A DNA stretch of 64,000 nt, taken from contig NZ_VEFS01000001.1 of the NCBI RefSeq assembly GCF_007679045.1, forward strand, positions 720,610 through 784,609, read 5' to 3'. Numbering within the stretch: position 1 is the first letter of the stretch; every line of letters starts with the position of its first letter. Below the pieces are notes generated by a model. It was not told the DNA's origin and did not search any database. It saw only the letters and a program-made list of their open reading frames with translations. This stretch comes from Microbacterium sp. BH-3-3-3 (GTDB lineage Bacteria; Actinomycetota; Actinomycetes; Actinomycetales; Microbacteriaceae). The translations under genes were made by a program, and so were the position numbers. Shown here piece after piece: positions 1-7,661 of the stretch.

Positions 1-8
1 TGACGGCC

Positions 9-1052
9 ATGCCGTACGACATCCCCGCACCGATGCTGGCGAAGTCGGTGCCCGAGGTTCCGGAGCACGCCAAGGTCGAGGGCGGCTTCAGCTACGAACC
101 CAAGTGGGACGGCTTCCGCGCCCTGATCTCGTGGGACGGCACCGACGTCGAGATCGGCAGCCGCGGCGCCAAGCCGCTGACGCGGTACTTCCCCGAGCTC
201 GTGGCGGCGTTCGCCGAACTGCTGCCCGAGCCGTGTCTCATCGACGGCGAGGTGGTCGTCGCTCGCGATGCCGAGGGCGGCCAGCGTCTCGACTGGGAGG
301 CGTTGTCGCAGCGCATCCACCCCGCGGCCTCGCGTGTGAACATGCTCGCCGAAGAGACCCCGGCCATGTTCATTGCGTTCGATCTGCTCGCCCGGGGCGA
401 CCGCGACCTGCAGTCCGAGCCGTTCGCGGAGCGGCGCGCCCAGCTCGAAGACCTGCTCGGCGCCGTGCCGCACCCCGTGCACGTCACGCGCACGACCGAC
501 GACCCCGACCTCGCGCGCCGCTGGCTGGCCGAGTTCGAGGGCGCGGGCCTCGACGGTGTGATCGCGAAGCCCCTCGCCCAGCCCTACGCGCCGAACAAGC
601 GCACGATGTTCAAGATCAAGCACGCCCGCACCGCCGATGTGGTCGCCCTCGGCTACCGCATCCACAAGTCGGGCGAGGGAGTGGGCTCGCTACTCGTCGG
701 CCTCTACGACGACGAGGGCCGGCTGCACGGCGTCGGCGGCGTCTCGGCGTGGACCGACAAGCGCCGCAAGGAGCTGATCGACGAGCTCGCTCCCCTGGTG
801 GAGCGCGACGCCGACGGCGGGGCCGTGGTTGGCGAGACCGACCGCTCGCGCTTCTCGGCGTCGAAAGACGTGTCGTTCGTGCGGCTGCGTCCCGAGCTCG
901 TGCTCGAGGTGCGTTACGACCAGCTCGAGGGCATGCGCTTCCGCCACACCGTCCAGTTCGACCGCTGGCGCCCCGACCGCGACGCCCGCTCCTGCACCTT
1001 CTCGCAGCTCGAGACCGTCAACTCGTACGACCTGGGCGACGTGCTCGACTGA
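9..1052 (+). CDS. ligC: ATP-dependent DNA ligase, LigC type
   Basis: A 347-residue ATP-dependent DNA ligase that would seal nicks through a lysyl-AMP intermediate. The adenylation motif KWDGFR is present with the nucleotidyl lysine at about residue 32. Further ligase motifs follow: LIDGEVVV (about 76-83), FDLLA (about 123), GLDGVIAKP (about 182) and FKIKH (about 201). An OB-fold region comes after them and ends in a LEVRYDQLEG-type motif. Length and layout match stand-alone actinobacterial LigC rather than multidomain LigD. A LigD-like polymerase gene lies 2.7 kb downstream on the other strand. In mycobacteria LigC and a separate primase-polymerase (Prim-PolC) act in gap-filling repair, so a similar pairing is plausible here, but that is inference. 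The ATG lies just inside the window edge; the TGA at positions 1-3 may end an upstream gene. Confidence 0.92.
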   Translation: MPYDIPAPMLAKSVPEVPEHAKVEGGFSYEPKWDGFRALISWDGTDVEIGSRGAKPLTRYFPELVAAFAELLPEPCLIDGEVVVARDAEGGQRLDWEALSQRIHPAASRVNMLAEETPAMFIAFDLLARGDRDLQSEPFAERRAQLEDLLGAVPHPVHVTRTTDDPDLARRWLAEFEGAGLDGVIAKPLAQPYAPNKRTMFKIKHARTADVVALGYRIHKSGEGVGSLLVGLYDDEGRLHGVGGVSAWTDKRRKELIDELAPLVERDADGGAVVGETDRSRFSASKDVSFVRLRPELVLEVRYDQLEGMRFRHTVQFDRWRPDRDARSCTFSQLETVNSYDLGDVLD

Positions 1053-1182
1053 GACCGGCCGGCTCGTCGAGCTGGCGGCGCGCCCGGGGGCGTGGCATCT
1101 GCCGCCGCTCTCTGAAGTGGTGCGGCCGCGCGCCCGGGGCGTGGCATCCGCCCCCGCTCTCCCGTGTGACGCGGCCGCGCGC

Positions 1183-1401
1183 GTCACGAGAACAGGAGAT
1201 GCCACGAGAACAGGCTGAAACCGGCGCAATCGTCCTGTTCTCGACGCAGTTGCCTGTTCTGGTGACACCGGCGGCGGGCAGCCCCCGCCCCCCGCCCGAC
1301 GCGGCCGCGCACCGCACGTCACGAGAACAGGGGATGCCACGAGAACAAGCGGAAACCGACGCAATCGTCCTGTTTTCGACGCACTGTCCTGTTCTGGTGA
1401 C
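1183..1401. repeat. Two copies of a nested inverted repeat (GAACAGG family)
   Basis: Two copies, starting at 1183 and 1318, of an element of about 84 bp. In copy 1 the outer arm GTCACGAGAACAGG (1183-1196) pairs with CCTGTTCTGGTGAC (1253-1266) with one mismatch, and the inner arm CGAGAACAGG (1205-1214) pairs perfectly with CCTGTTCTCG (1234-1243). Copy 2 has outer arms at 1318-1331 and 1388-1401 and a slightly decayed inner pair. The elements sit in a 441-bp gene-free spacer between two convergent genes. No coding signal is visible. They could form cruciforms or terminator-like RNA, but neither copy is followed by a T run. Confidence 0.75.
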
Positions 1402-1488
1402 GCCGCGCGGCGCCCGCGTCAGCCGGGTGACGCCGAGTGGCGCCCGCGTCAGCCTGGTGACGCCGAGCAGCGCCCCGCGTCAGCCACG
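1402..1488. repeat. Short degenerate tandem repeat (unit about 30 bp)
   Basis: Three degenerate copies of a unit of about 30 bp (gacgccg + short variable part + gcgcccgcgtcagc) abut the 3' end of the MFS gene. It is spacer DNA without coding potential that I can support. It adjoins the GAACAGG dyads, so the whole spacer is repeat-built. Confidence 0.5.
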
Positions 1489-1493
1489 TCGGC

Positions 1494-2771
1494 TCATCGG
1501 ATCGCCGCGGCATCCGCCTCCCGCCCCGCCCGCCGAGCGATCACGACCACTCCCGCCGACGCCCCGGCGAACATCGCGGCGAGGATCGCCCACCCGCCCG
1601 TGCCGAGGTCGATCGCGGTGAGCGTCACGACCGCGGGCGCGATCATCGCCCCGACCGCATACCCGGTGCCGTAAACGCCCTGGTAGCTGCCCATGCGCTC
1701 CTGCGGGGCGAGGTCGAAGCTCAGGCTCCAGCCCGCGGCGCTCGACATGATCTCGGCGAGCGAGTGCATGACGGCGGCCGCCAAGAGCACCACGATCACC
1801 AGCGTCGCGGGACCCCACCCGTCTCCCCCGACCCACCCGGCGCCCGCCCACAGCGCGCACGCCGCGACCATGAGCCATCCGGCTCGCGTCATCGCGCGCC
1901 CCGCGCCGGCGAACGTTCCGGTGCCGCGGCTCATCCGCACCTGCAGCAGCACGACGACGACCGTGTTGACCAGCAGGAGCGGACTCACGACCACGTCGGC
2001 GGCGATCGTGTGCGAGACGACCCACAGCGGCACGCCGATCTCGAACACCCCGAACTGGATGCCGAAGACCCCCATCAGAGCGGTCAGCCACAGGAACCGC
2101 GGGTCGCGGTAGGGGCTTCGGCCCGCTGGAGCGGGGGCATCCGACGAGGGCTCCGCGACCGCCACGTCGACGCGCGCCGGATCCAGGCCGGCCACGAGCA
2201 CGGCGGACGCGAGGAAGAGCGAGCCGGCGAGGGTCATCGTCAGGTGGAAGGCGAACGGCGTGCCGAGCGCGAGGGGAATGGCGGCGACCGTCGTGCCGAC
2301 GCCGATGCCGACGTTCGTGACGGTTCGCATCGTGGCGCGGATGCGCACGCGATCCTCGCCGCGGAACGCCCGTCCGACGACGGAAGAGCGCACGCTGCCG
2401 CCACCCTGCTGGGCGAGCAGCACCAGCGAGGCGACGACCACGAGCGTGGGCAGATCGCGCACGAACAGATAGCCGATGAGGGCGGCCCCCTGCACGACGT
2501 GCAGCACGACGAGCATCGTCCGCGCGCTGAAGCGGTCGGACAGGTGCCCGAACACGAGCGAACTCGCGACACCGACCGCGCCGGCGATCGTGAGGCCGAT
2601 CCCGACAGTGACCGGCTCGAGCCCCACGATGAGCGTGAGGTAGAGCGTGGTGAGAGTGAAGAACGCGCCGCGGCCGAGGGTGTCCACCAGGGTGATCGTG
2701 AGCAGACGGCGGAGCGTCCGGTCCGTCTGCACGAGGGTTTTCAGGGGGACGGTGGGGATCGTGCTGGTCAC
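1494..2771 (-). CDS. MFS transporter, drug/metabolite exporter type
   Basis: A 425-residue integral membrane protein of the major facilitator superfamily with about 12 predicted membrane segments. The loop between TM2 and TM3 carries the typical GHLSDRFSART sequence (the G-x3-D-R-x-R/G motif A), as in H+-coupled exporters. I chose the GTG at 2769-2771 (MTSTIPTV...), because the open frame continues upstream only through sequence that belongs to the divergent regulator gene. That regulator starts 55 bp away, an arrangement typical of an exporter and its local control gene. The substrate cannot be read from sequence. Confidence 0.85.
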   Translation of the reverse strand: MTSTIPTVPLKTLVQTDRTLRRLLTITLVDTLGRGAFFTLTTLYLTLIVGLEPVTVGIGLTIAGAVGVASSLVFGHLSDRFSARTMLVVLHVVQGAALIGYLFVRDLPTLVVVASLVLLAQQGGGSVRSSVVGRAFRGEDRVRIRATMRTVTNVGIGVGTTVAAIPLALGTPFAFHLTMTLAGSLFLASAVLVAGLDPARVDVAVAEPSSDAPAPAGRSPYRDPRFLWLTALMGVFGIQFGVFEIGVPLWVVSHTIAADVVVSPLLLVNTVVVVLLQVRMSRGTGTFAGAGRAMTRAGWLMVAACALWAGAGWVGGDGWGPATLVIVVLLAAAVMHSLAEIMSSAAGWSLSFDLAPQERMGSYQGVYGTGYAVGAMIAPAVVTLTAIDLGTGGWAILAAMFAGASAGVVVIARRAGREADAAAIR

Positions 2772-2826
2772 GTGTCCATTGATCCAGGCGCGGCGGGGTC
2801 GTTCAATCGATGTAGCGTGGGGCTTC

Positions 2827-3777
2827 ATGATCCGATACGAATTGGATGCCGCCGACATCTCGGCGATTCGCTTCGGCATCTCGCCGTTGTCGGAGCTCGG
2901 GCTCGGTCTGCGCGCTTTCTCGCAGCCCGAGGGCTTCCCTCTGCAGCGTCCGTGGCTCGAGCGGATCGCGTCGGTGCGCCCGCTACTCGATCTCGAGGTG
3001 CTGCTCGCGCTCGTCAACGACCGCAAGTGGACCGCCGACTTCGTGAACCCTCGGCCGGCTTCTCCGCTGACCTCGCTCGACGACGAACTGACCGCGCTCG
3101 GACGCATCACGCGCGCCCACTTCACGACCGACCTCGAGCGCGTGCACGGGGAGGTGCCCGCGGTGTTCCGTGGCCGGCACGACGTCGTCATCGCCCGCCT
3201 GCAACGCGCCCTCGCCACCGCGTGGGACCTGTGTTTCGCCCCGCACTGGGCGCGCATGAGCACGGTGCTGCGCGCCGACATCGCCTACCGCGGCCGCATC
3301 GCCGCCCAGGCCGGGATGGGCACCGTGCTCAACGGCCTCTCGGATGCCGCCCGCTACGACGGCCGCCACCTCGACGTGCGGCTGTGGAACCCCGAGATCC
3401 GCCGTCGCCCGGTGCGCGGCGACGGGCTCACTCTCGTCCCGTCGATCTTCACGGTCCGCGTCTCGACCCCCATCGACGACGACCTGCCACCCACCGTCAT
3501 GTACCCCGCGCGCGGCCAGGGAGCGATGTGGTCGACGAGCGGACAGCCCGCACCCGATGCCGTGTCCGACCTGCTCGGCCGCACCCGCGCGACGTTGCTC
3601 GCGGCGCTCGGCGAACCGGCATCGTCTACCGACCTGGCCCTGCAGCTCGGGGTGTCGACTTCCGCGATCAACCAGCATCTGCGCGTGATGGAACGCGCCG
3701 GACTCCTCAACCGCGCGAGATACGGCCGCGCGGTGCTGTACTACCGCAGCGCCGCGGGCGACGCACTGACTCCCTAG
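2827..3777 (+). CDS. Winged-helix transcriptional regulator (DUF5937/ArsR-like)
   Basis: A 316-residue protein beginning MIRYELDAADI. The N-terminal two-thirds resembles the DUF5937 region found in actinobacterial regulators. The last 70 or so residues form an ArsR-type winged helix: LAALGEPASSTDLALQLGVS, then a recognition helix ending NQHLRVMERAGLL and a wing RYGRAVLYY. The gene is divergent from the MFS exporter, with 55 bp between the two starts, so it most likely represses or activates that exporter. Its stop overlaps the stop of the downstream convergent polymerase gene by four bases (ctag, 3774-3777). No metal-binding cysteine cluster is visible, so metal sensing is not supported. Confidence 0.82.
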   Translation: MIRYELDAADISAIRFGISPLSELGLGLRAFSQPEGFPLQRPWLERIASVRPLLDLEVLLALVNDRKWTADFVNPRPASPLTSLDDELTALGRITRAHFTTDLERVHGEVPAVFRGRHDVVIARLQRALATAWDLCFAPHWARMSTVLRADIAYRGRIAAQAGMGTVLNGLSDAARYDGRHLDVRLWNPEIRRRPVRGDGLTLVPSIFTVRVSTPIDDDLPPTVMYPARGQGAMWSTSGQPAPDAVSDLLGRTRATLLAALGEPASSTDLALQLGVSTSAINQHLRVMERAGLLNRARYGRAVLYYRSAAGDALTP

Positions 3778-4799
3778 GCGCCAGGCGTCTTCGCCCGCGA
3801 AGGCTGCACGCGCGGCGGCTCCCCGGGCATCTTCGGGAACTCGGGCGGGAACGGCAGCTCGCCCAGACCGCTGTCGAGGTCGCGCTGCCACCACTCCAGC
3901 AGGGTGTCGACGCGTCCGGGCTTGTCGGCGAACCCCTTCCACGGATTACCGACGGATGCCAGTCGCTCGGGGATCGAGCGCACGGTGAACGCGAGCGGGT
4001 CGAGGTCGTCGAGCTCGTCCCAGGCCACCGGCGTCGACACGGTCGCGGTCGGCAGCGCCCGCGGCGAATACGCCCCCGCCATGGTGCGATCCCGGTTCGC
4101 CTGGTTGAAGTCGACGAAGATCCGCTCGCCGCGCTCTTCCTTCCACCAGTTGGTGGTCACGGCATCCGGCATCCGGCGCTCGAGCTCACGTGCCGCGGCG
4201 ATGACCGCGTGCCGCACGTCGAGGAACTCGTGCGTCGGCTCGATCGGGCAGAACACGTGCAGGCCGCGGTTGCCGCTCGTCTTGATCCACGGCTCGAGGC
4301 CCGCCTCGCGTAGCACCGCGCGTAGCTCGTGCGCGGCAGTGACCGCCTCGGCGATGCCCGTGCCCGGCTGCGGGTCGAGGTCGATGCGCAACTCGATCGG
4401 GTGGTCGGGGTCGGTCGCGAGCGAGGCCCACGGATGGAACACGATCGTGTTCATCTGCGCTGCCCACACCGCCGATGCGATCTCGCCGAGGAAGAGCTGC
4501 GGATGCCGGCGCCCGCTGTTGTACGTCACGGTCACGGCCTCGACGAAGTCGGGCGCGCCCTTCGGCGGGTTCTTCGAGAAGAAGGCTTCGCCCCCGACGC
4601 CCTCGGGGAAGCGCTCGAGCGACACCGGCCGGTGCCCGTTCGCCGCGATGAAGGGATCGGCGACGGCGATCAGGTACTCGGCGAGCTCGCGCTTGGTGAT
4701 CCCAACCTCGGGCCACAGCACGCGGTCGGGGTTCGAGATGCCGACCTCGCGCTCGCCCTCGGGTCCCGGAACGGTCAACGTGATGCGGGGGGATGCCAT
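3774..4799 (-). CDS. LigD-like primase-polymerase domain protein
   Basis: A 341-residue stand-alone polymerase domain of the archaeo-eukaryotic primase superfamily, the PolDom of bacterial NHEJ LigD. The metal-binding acidic pair is seen in RIDLDPQPG, the SGNRGLHVF motif supplies the conserved serine and histidine, and NRDRTMAGAYSPRAL is the signature before the STPVAWDEL segment. There is no fused nuclease or ligase domain, as in Prim-PolC of mycobacteria. It would add ribo- or deoxynucleotides at gaps or breaks. A LigC-type ligase lies nearby (9-1052) and a second PolDom protein is at 32316-33545. No Ku gene is in the window. Confidence 0.88.
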   Translation of the reverse strand: MASPRITLTVPGPEGEREVGISNPDRVLWPEVGITKRELAEYLIAVADPFIAANGHRPVSLERFPEGVGGEAFFSKNPPKGAPDFVEAVTVTYNSGRRHPQLFLGEIASAVWAAQMNTIVFHPWASLATDPDHPIELRIDLDPQPGTGIAEAVTAAHELRAVLREAGLEPWIKTSGNRGLHVFCPIEPTHEFLDVRHAVIAAARELERRMPDAVTTNWWKEERGERIFVDFNQANRDRTMAGAYSPRALPTATVSTPVAWDELDDLDPLAFTVRSIPERLASVGNPWKGFADKPGRVDTLLEWWQRDLDSGLGELPFPPEFPKMPGEPPRVQPSRAKTPGA

Positions 4800-4905
4800 G
4801 ACCCGACGCTAGTGCGCGGGCCGGGGCCGTGTCTGCCCCGTTGCGGGCGAGCGGGCGGGGCGGCGCTTTTGCGGGGTAGCGCTCCCGTGGGGCGCCGCCG
4901 TTCCG

Positions 4906-5090
4906 GGGCACGCTTCGTGGCCCCGGGGCGACAGAAGTGGCCCCGGGGCCACGTAGGCACAGCACCTGTACGCCCCGTGGCACCCTCGCTCGAGCCGGGC
5001 ACCGCATTTGGCCCCTGGGCCACACCGCATCCGGCGCGGATCGGGGCGCCGTCCACAGCCCCGGGGCGACAGAAGTGGCCCCGGGGCCAC
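4906..5090. repeat. GTGGCCCCGGGGCCAC palindrome repeats
   Basis: The 16-bp perfect palindrome GTGGCCCCGGGGCCAC occurs at 4937-4952 and 5075-5090. Each is preceded by the same 16 bases (CCCCGGGGCGACAGAA), giving a 32-bp direct repeat at 4921-4952 and 5059-5090. Partial versions fill the rest of the 372-bp spacer between two divergent genes. The same palindrome recurs at 10172-10187 and 36861-36876. No coding signal is seen. Confidence 0.75.
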
Positions 5091-5171
5091 CTTCGCGCCG
5101 TACCCCGACGCTCGGCGACACGCGTGTCCAGCCCGGGCCACGGCATCCGGCACCGTCCTACGCTCGAGGGC

Positions 5172-5798
5172 ATGACCACCGCTGCAGGCCGCACCGCCCT
5201 GGACATCGTCGACTGGCGCCGCCGCGTTTTCGCACTGTACGACGCGGTGCGCGAAGCCGACGACCCCGAAGACGCGCACGAGCTCTGGCGCATCGAGCGC
5301 GATGCGCTGTTCGCCGATCATCCCGCCACTCCCCTGCTTCCGGAGCAGCGGGACGGATTCGTCGGCCTGCCCCTCGCCCCCTACGACGCCGCGTGGCGGT
5401 TCGAGGTGCCGCTGCTCGACGCCGACGAGGCGTCGTTCGTCGCGACGACGGGCACCGATGGCGAGGTCGGCTTCGAGCGCATCGGGCGGGTGGAGCTCCC
5501 CGACACCGGCTCTCTCGATGTGTGGCGTCTCACCTCGTACGGCGGCGGCCTGTTCGTTCCGGTGCGCGATGCGTCGGCCGGACGCCCGGGCGGAACCTAT
5601 GGCGGCGGACGCTACCTGCTCGACACGATCAAGGGGGCCGACCTGGGCACGGGTTCCGCGCCGGACACGCTCGTGATCGACTTCAACTTCGCGTACAACC
5701 CGTCGTGCGCGTACGACCCGATGTGGGCCTGTCCGCTCGCGCCCGCGGGCAACGTGCTTCCGGTCACCGTGCCGGTGGGCGAGCTCTACGGCGTCTGA
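5172..5798 (+). CDS. DUF1684 family protein
   Basis: A 208-residue soluble protein of the DUF1684 family. The family hallmarks are visible: an N-terminal helix with WRRRVFALYDAVR, then a beta-rich core with RLTSYGGGLFVPVRD, then GGRYLLDTIKGADL and a C-terminal DFNFAYNPSCAYDPMWACPLAP segment with conserved asparagine and cysteine. The function is not established; a hydrolase or ligand-binding role is often guessed. The ATG at 5172 fits the family start. The gene stands alone between two repeat-filled spacers, and a perfect 12-bp inverted repeat just after its stop may serve as its terminator. Confidence 0.85.
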   Translation: MTTAAGRTALDIVDWRRRVFALYDAVREADDPEDAHELWRIERDALFADHPATPLLPEQRDGFVGLPLAPYDAAWRFEVPLLDADEASFVATTGTDGEVGFERIGRVELPDTGSLDVWRLTSYGGGLFVPVRDASAGRPGGTYGGGRYLLDTIKGADLGTGSAPDTLVIDFNFAYNPSCAYDPMWACPLAPAGNVLPVTVPVGELYGV

Positions 5799-5805
5799 GC
5801 GGTCA

Positions 5806-5882
5806 CAACTCCGGAGAAACGGCCCCACTCGGGCCGGAACACCGCGGCGGCGGCGGCACCACGCGGCGGATCTCCGGAGTTG
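5806..5882. repeat. Nested inverted repeat, CTCCGGAG type
   Basis: CAACTCCGGAGA (5806-5817) and TCTCCGGAGTTG (5871-5882) are a perfect 12-bp inverted repeat enclosing a smaller GGCCC...GGGCC dyad (about 5821-5835). The element starts seven bases after the DUF1684 stop. It has the same outer-plus-inner dyad layout as the other spacer elements of this window but a different sequence. It could act as a terminator, although no T run follows. Confidence 0.65.
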
Positions 5883-6015
5883 CACACGGGGCACCCGACC
5901 AGCTCCCGCCGCGCGCACCCACGGGCGACGTAGCGGCCGCACGGTCGCGGACCGACGGCTCGGCGAGGCGAGCGCCGTGAGGCGACGGCTGCGCCGGCCC
6001 CACGGCATCCGGAAT

Positions 6016-7125
6016 CTACGAAGCGGGCGCCTCGTCGACCTCGGCCAGGGCGATGAGCGGCGCGAGCTCGTCGCGGGTCATGCGGATCCACGGGCCGGCG
6101 GCGTCGATCAGGATGCCGGTGAGCCCGCCGTCGGTGGCCAGCGCCTTCGACAGCTGAGCACGCTTTATGGGCAGCGGCTGGTCGCCGCGACCGAGGGCCA
6201 GCAGCTCGAGCGGGTGCGTGAATACCTCGAGGAAGCGCTCGCCCGCAGCCGACCGCGACTCGGCGACACCGATCGGGCCGTCTTCGCCCGCGCGGTTGAC
6301 AGCGATCCACAGGGGCGCGTCGGCGATGATCGCGTCGACGATGGCGCCGGGCGTCTCGTCGCCGCGGGTCTCGCAGAGCAGAGTCTTGATGCGCAGTTCG
6401 GGATCGGCCTCGGTGACCATGCGCTCGAGCAGGGCCGAGGGGAGCACGGCACGGTGCTCCTCCGACGCGGGGTCGAGGATGATGCCCGCGTAGGGTCCGG
6501 CGAGCACGTGCCGCAGGAGCGCCATGATCGGCTGACCCATCGCCGAGGTGTCGCGATCGCCGTCGGCGTCGACGCTCGCACGCAACGCGAGTCCGCCCGT
6601 GTACGCGAGCACGAGCTGCTCGTCGCCGCGGTTCGCCACGGCCAGCGGCAGGTCTTTGCCCTCGGCGACGAGCGCACGCGCGTCGCCCTTCACCCGCAGG
6701 AACACGTGCCCCTGCAGCAGCTGACGAGCGACGTTGAGCAGCTGGTTGGGCTCGGGCTGACCGTTGATCTCGGCGAGGGCGTTGCCCAGCAGCACGTTGT
6801 CGCGCAGACCCGGAACCGTTTCGGGGGCCTCCGGGGCCTCCATCGCACCGGGCTGACGCGCCGAGGGGCGGTCGGCCACCGGCGGGGCGTTGGTCAGCTG
6901 CGGCGCTGCCTCGGGGGCGGCGCCGACACCGCGGAACGACGACATCGAGATGCCGACGGTCGGGGTCGCCTGGGCGGGGGCAGCGTCCGCGGCATCCGTT
7001 GCGGGAGCGGCGTCGCTCGGACCGGCAGGATCGACGGGCTGTTCGCCCGGCTCGATCGTGGAGTCGGGGCGGGCGGCCGATGCGTCGTCGGAGTCGGACT
7101 TCTTGCGGCGCGAGAAGAGAGCCAT
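6016..7125 (-). CDS. SseB family protein
   Basis: A 369-residue protein with a low-complexity, charged and Ala/Pro-rich N-terminal third (about 1-110), followed by two regions that look like SseB N-terminal-type domains as annotated in actinobacteria. These include MLLGNALAEI-like and FLRVKGDARALVAEGKDLPLAV segments near 125-190. No signal peptide is visible; the extreme N terminus is MALFSRRKKSD. The name comes from a fold shared with a Salmonella effector-related protein, but no secretion system is present here and the actinobacterial role is unknown. The gene is monocistronic between repeat-rich spacers. Confidence 0.75.
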   Translation of the reverse strand: MALFSRRKKSDSDDASAARPDSTIEPGEQPVDPAGPSDAAPATDAADAAPAQATPTVGISMSSFRGVGAAPEAAPQLTNAPPVADRPSARQPGAMEAPEAPETVPGLRDNVLLGNALAEINGQPEPNQLLNVARQLLQGHVFLRVKGDARALVAEGKDLPLAVANRGDEQLVLAYTGGLALRASVDADGDRDTSAMGQPIMALLRHVLAGPYAGIILDPASEEHRAVLPSALLERMVTEADPELRIKTLLCETRGDETPGAIVDAIIADAPLWIAVNRAGEDGPIGVAESRSAAGERFLEVFTHPLELLALGRGDQPLPIKRAQLSKALATDGGLTGILIDAAGPWIRMTRDELAPLIALAEVDEAPAS

Positions 7126-7197
7126 TGTTTCAGCCTAGCCGGGGCGTTCCCCCGCGCGGTCCGCGGGGCGCGCGCCGGGTGGTCGAGGCCGCGGGCG

Positions 7198-7645
7198 CGG
7201 CGCGGGGTCGGCGGGGTTCGGGTGTGGATGGGGATGTGGATTTGGCGCGGGGTCGGCGGGGTTGGGTGTGGGTTTGGGGCGGGGTCGGCGGGGTGCGGGT
7301 GCGGGTTTGGGGCGGGATCCGCAGCTTGGGGCGAGAATTTCCCGCCCCGAACGCAAGAACGCGCCCCAAACCCGGACGCCCGCGGCCCGGCGCGGTCCGA
7401 CCGTCACCTCAATCGCCCGGCGGCGCGCTCCAGCGCACGTTTGGGGCACGATCCGCAGCTCGGGGCGGATATTTCACGCCCCAAACGGAAGAATGCGCCC
7501 CAAACGGGGAGCCCCGAGCCGACGCAGCGCCGCGACCGCCTCGAGAGTGCGATCGCAAGTGTTCGGGGCAGATTCCGCAGTTCGGGGCGGATATTTCACG
7601 CCCCGAACGCCAGAATCCGCCCCAAACGCCGGAATCCGACCCAAA
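7198..7645. repeat. Spacer with GGCGGGGT tandem repeats and three GTTTGGGGC nested dyads
   Basis: This 536-bp spacer holds no gene that I can support. From about 7198 to 7310 there are three degenerate copies of a unit of roughly 32-45 bp containing GCGGGGTCGGCGGGGT. After it come three copies (about 7303-7371, 7439-7506, 7561-7627) of an element with outer arms GTTTGGGGC/GCCCCAAAC or close variants. An inner CGGGGCG/CGCCCC pair flanks a short ATTT-containing centre. A fourth copy is at about 36893-36956. Conservation of arms with drift elsewhere suggests that the structure is what persists. Confidence 0.75.
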
Positions 7646-7661
7646 CGGGGAAGCCCGGCCG

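Noticed and set aside
2772..3281. N-terminal extension of the MFS protein by 170 codons
   Set aside because: The extension lies inside the divergent regulator gene and shows no membrane-protein features; the GTG at 2771 fits the family start.
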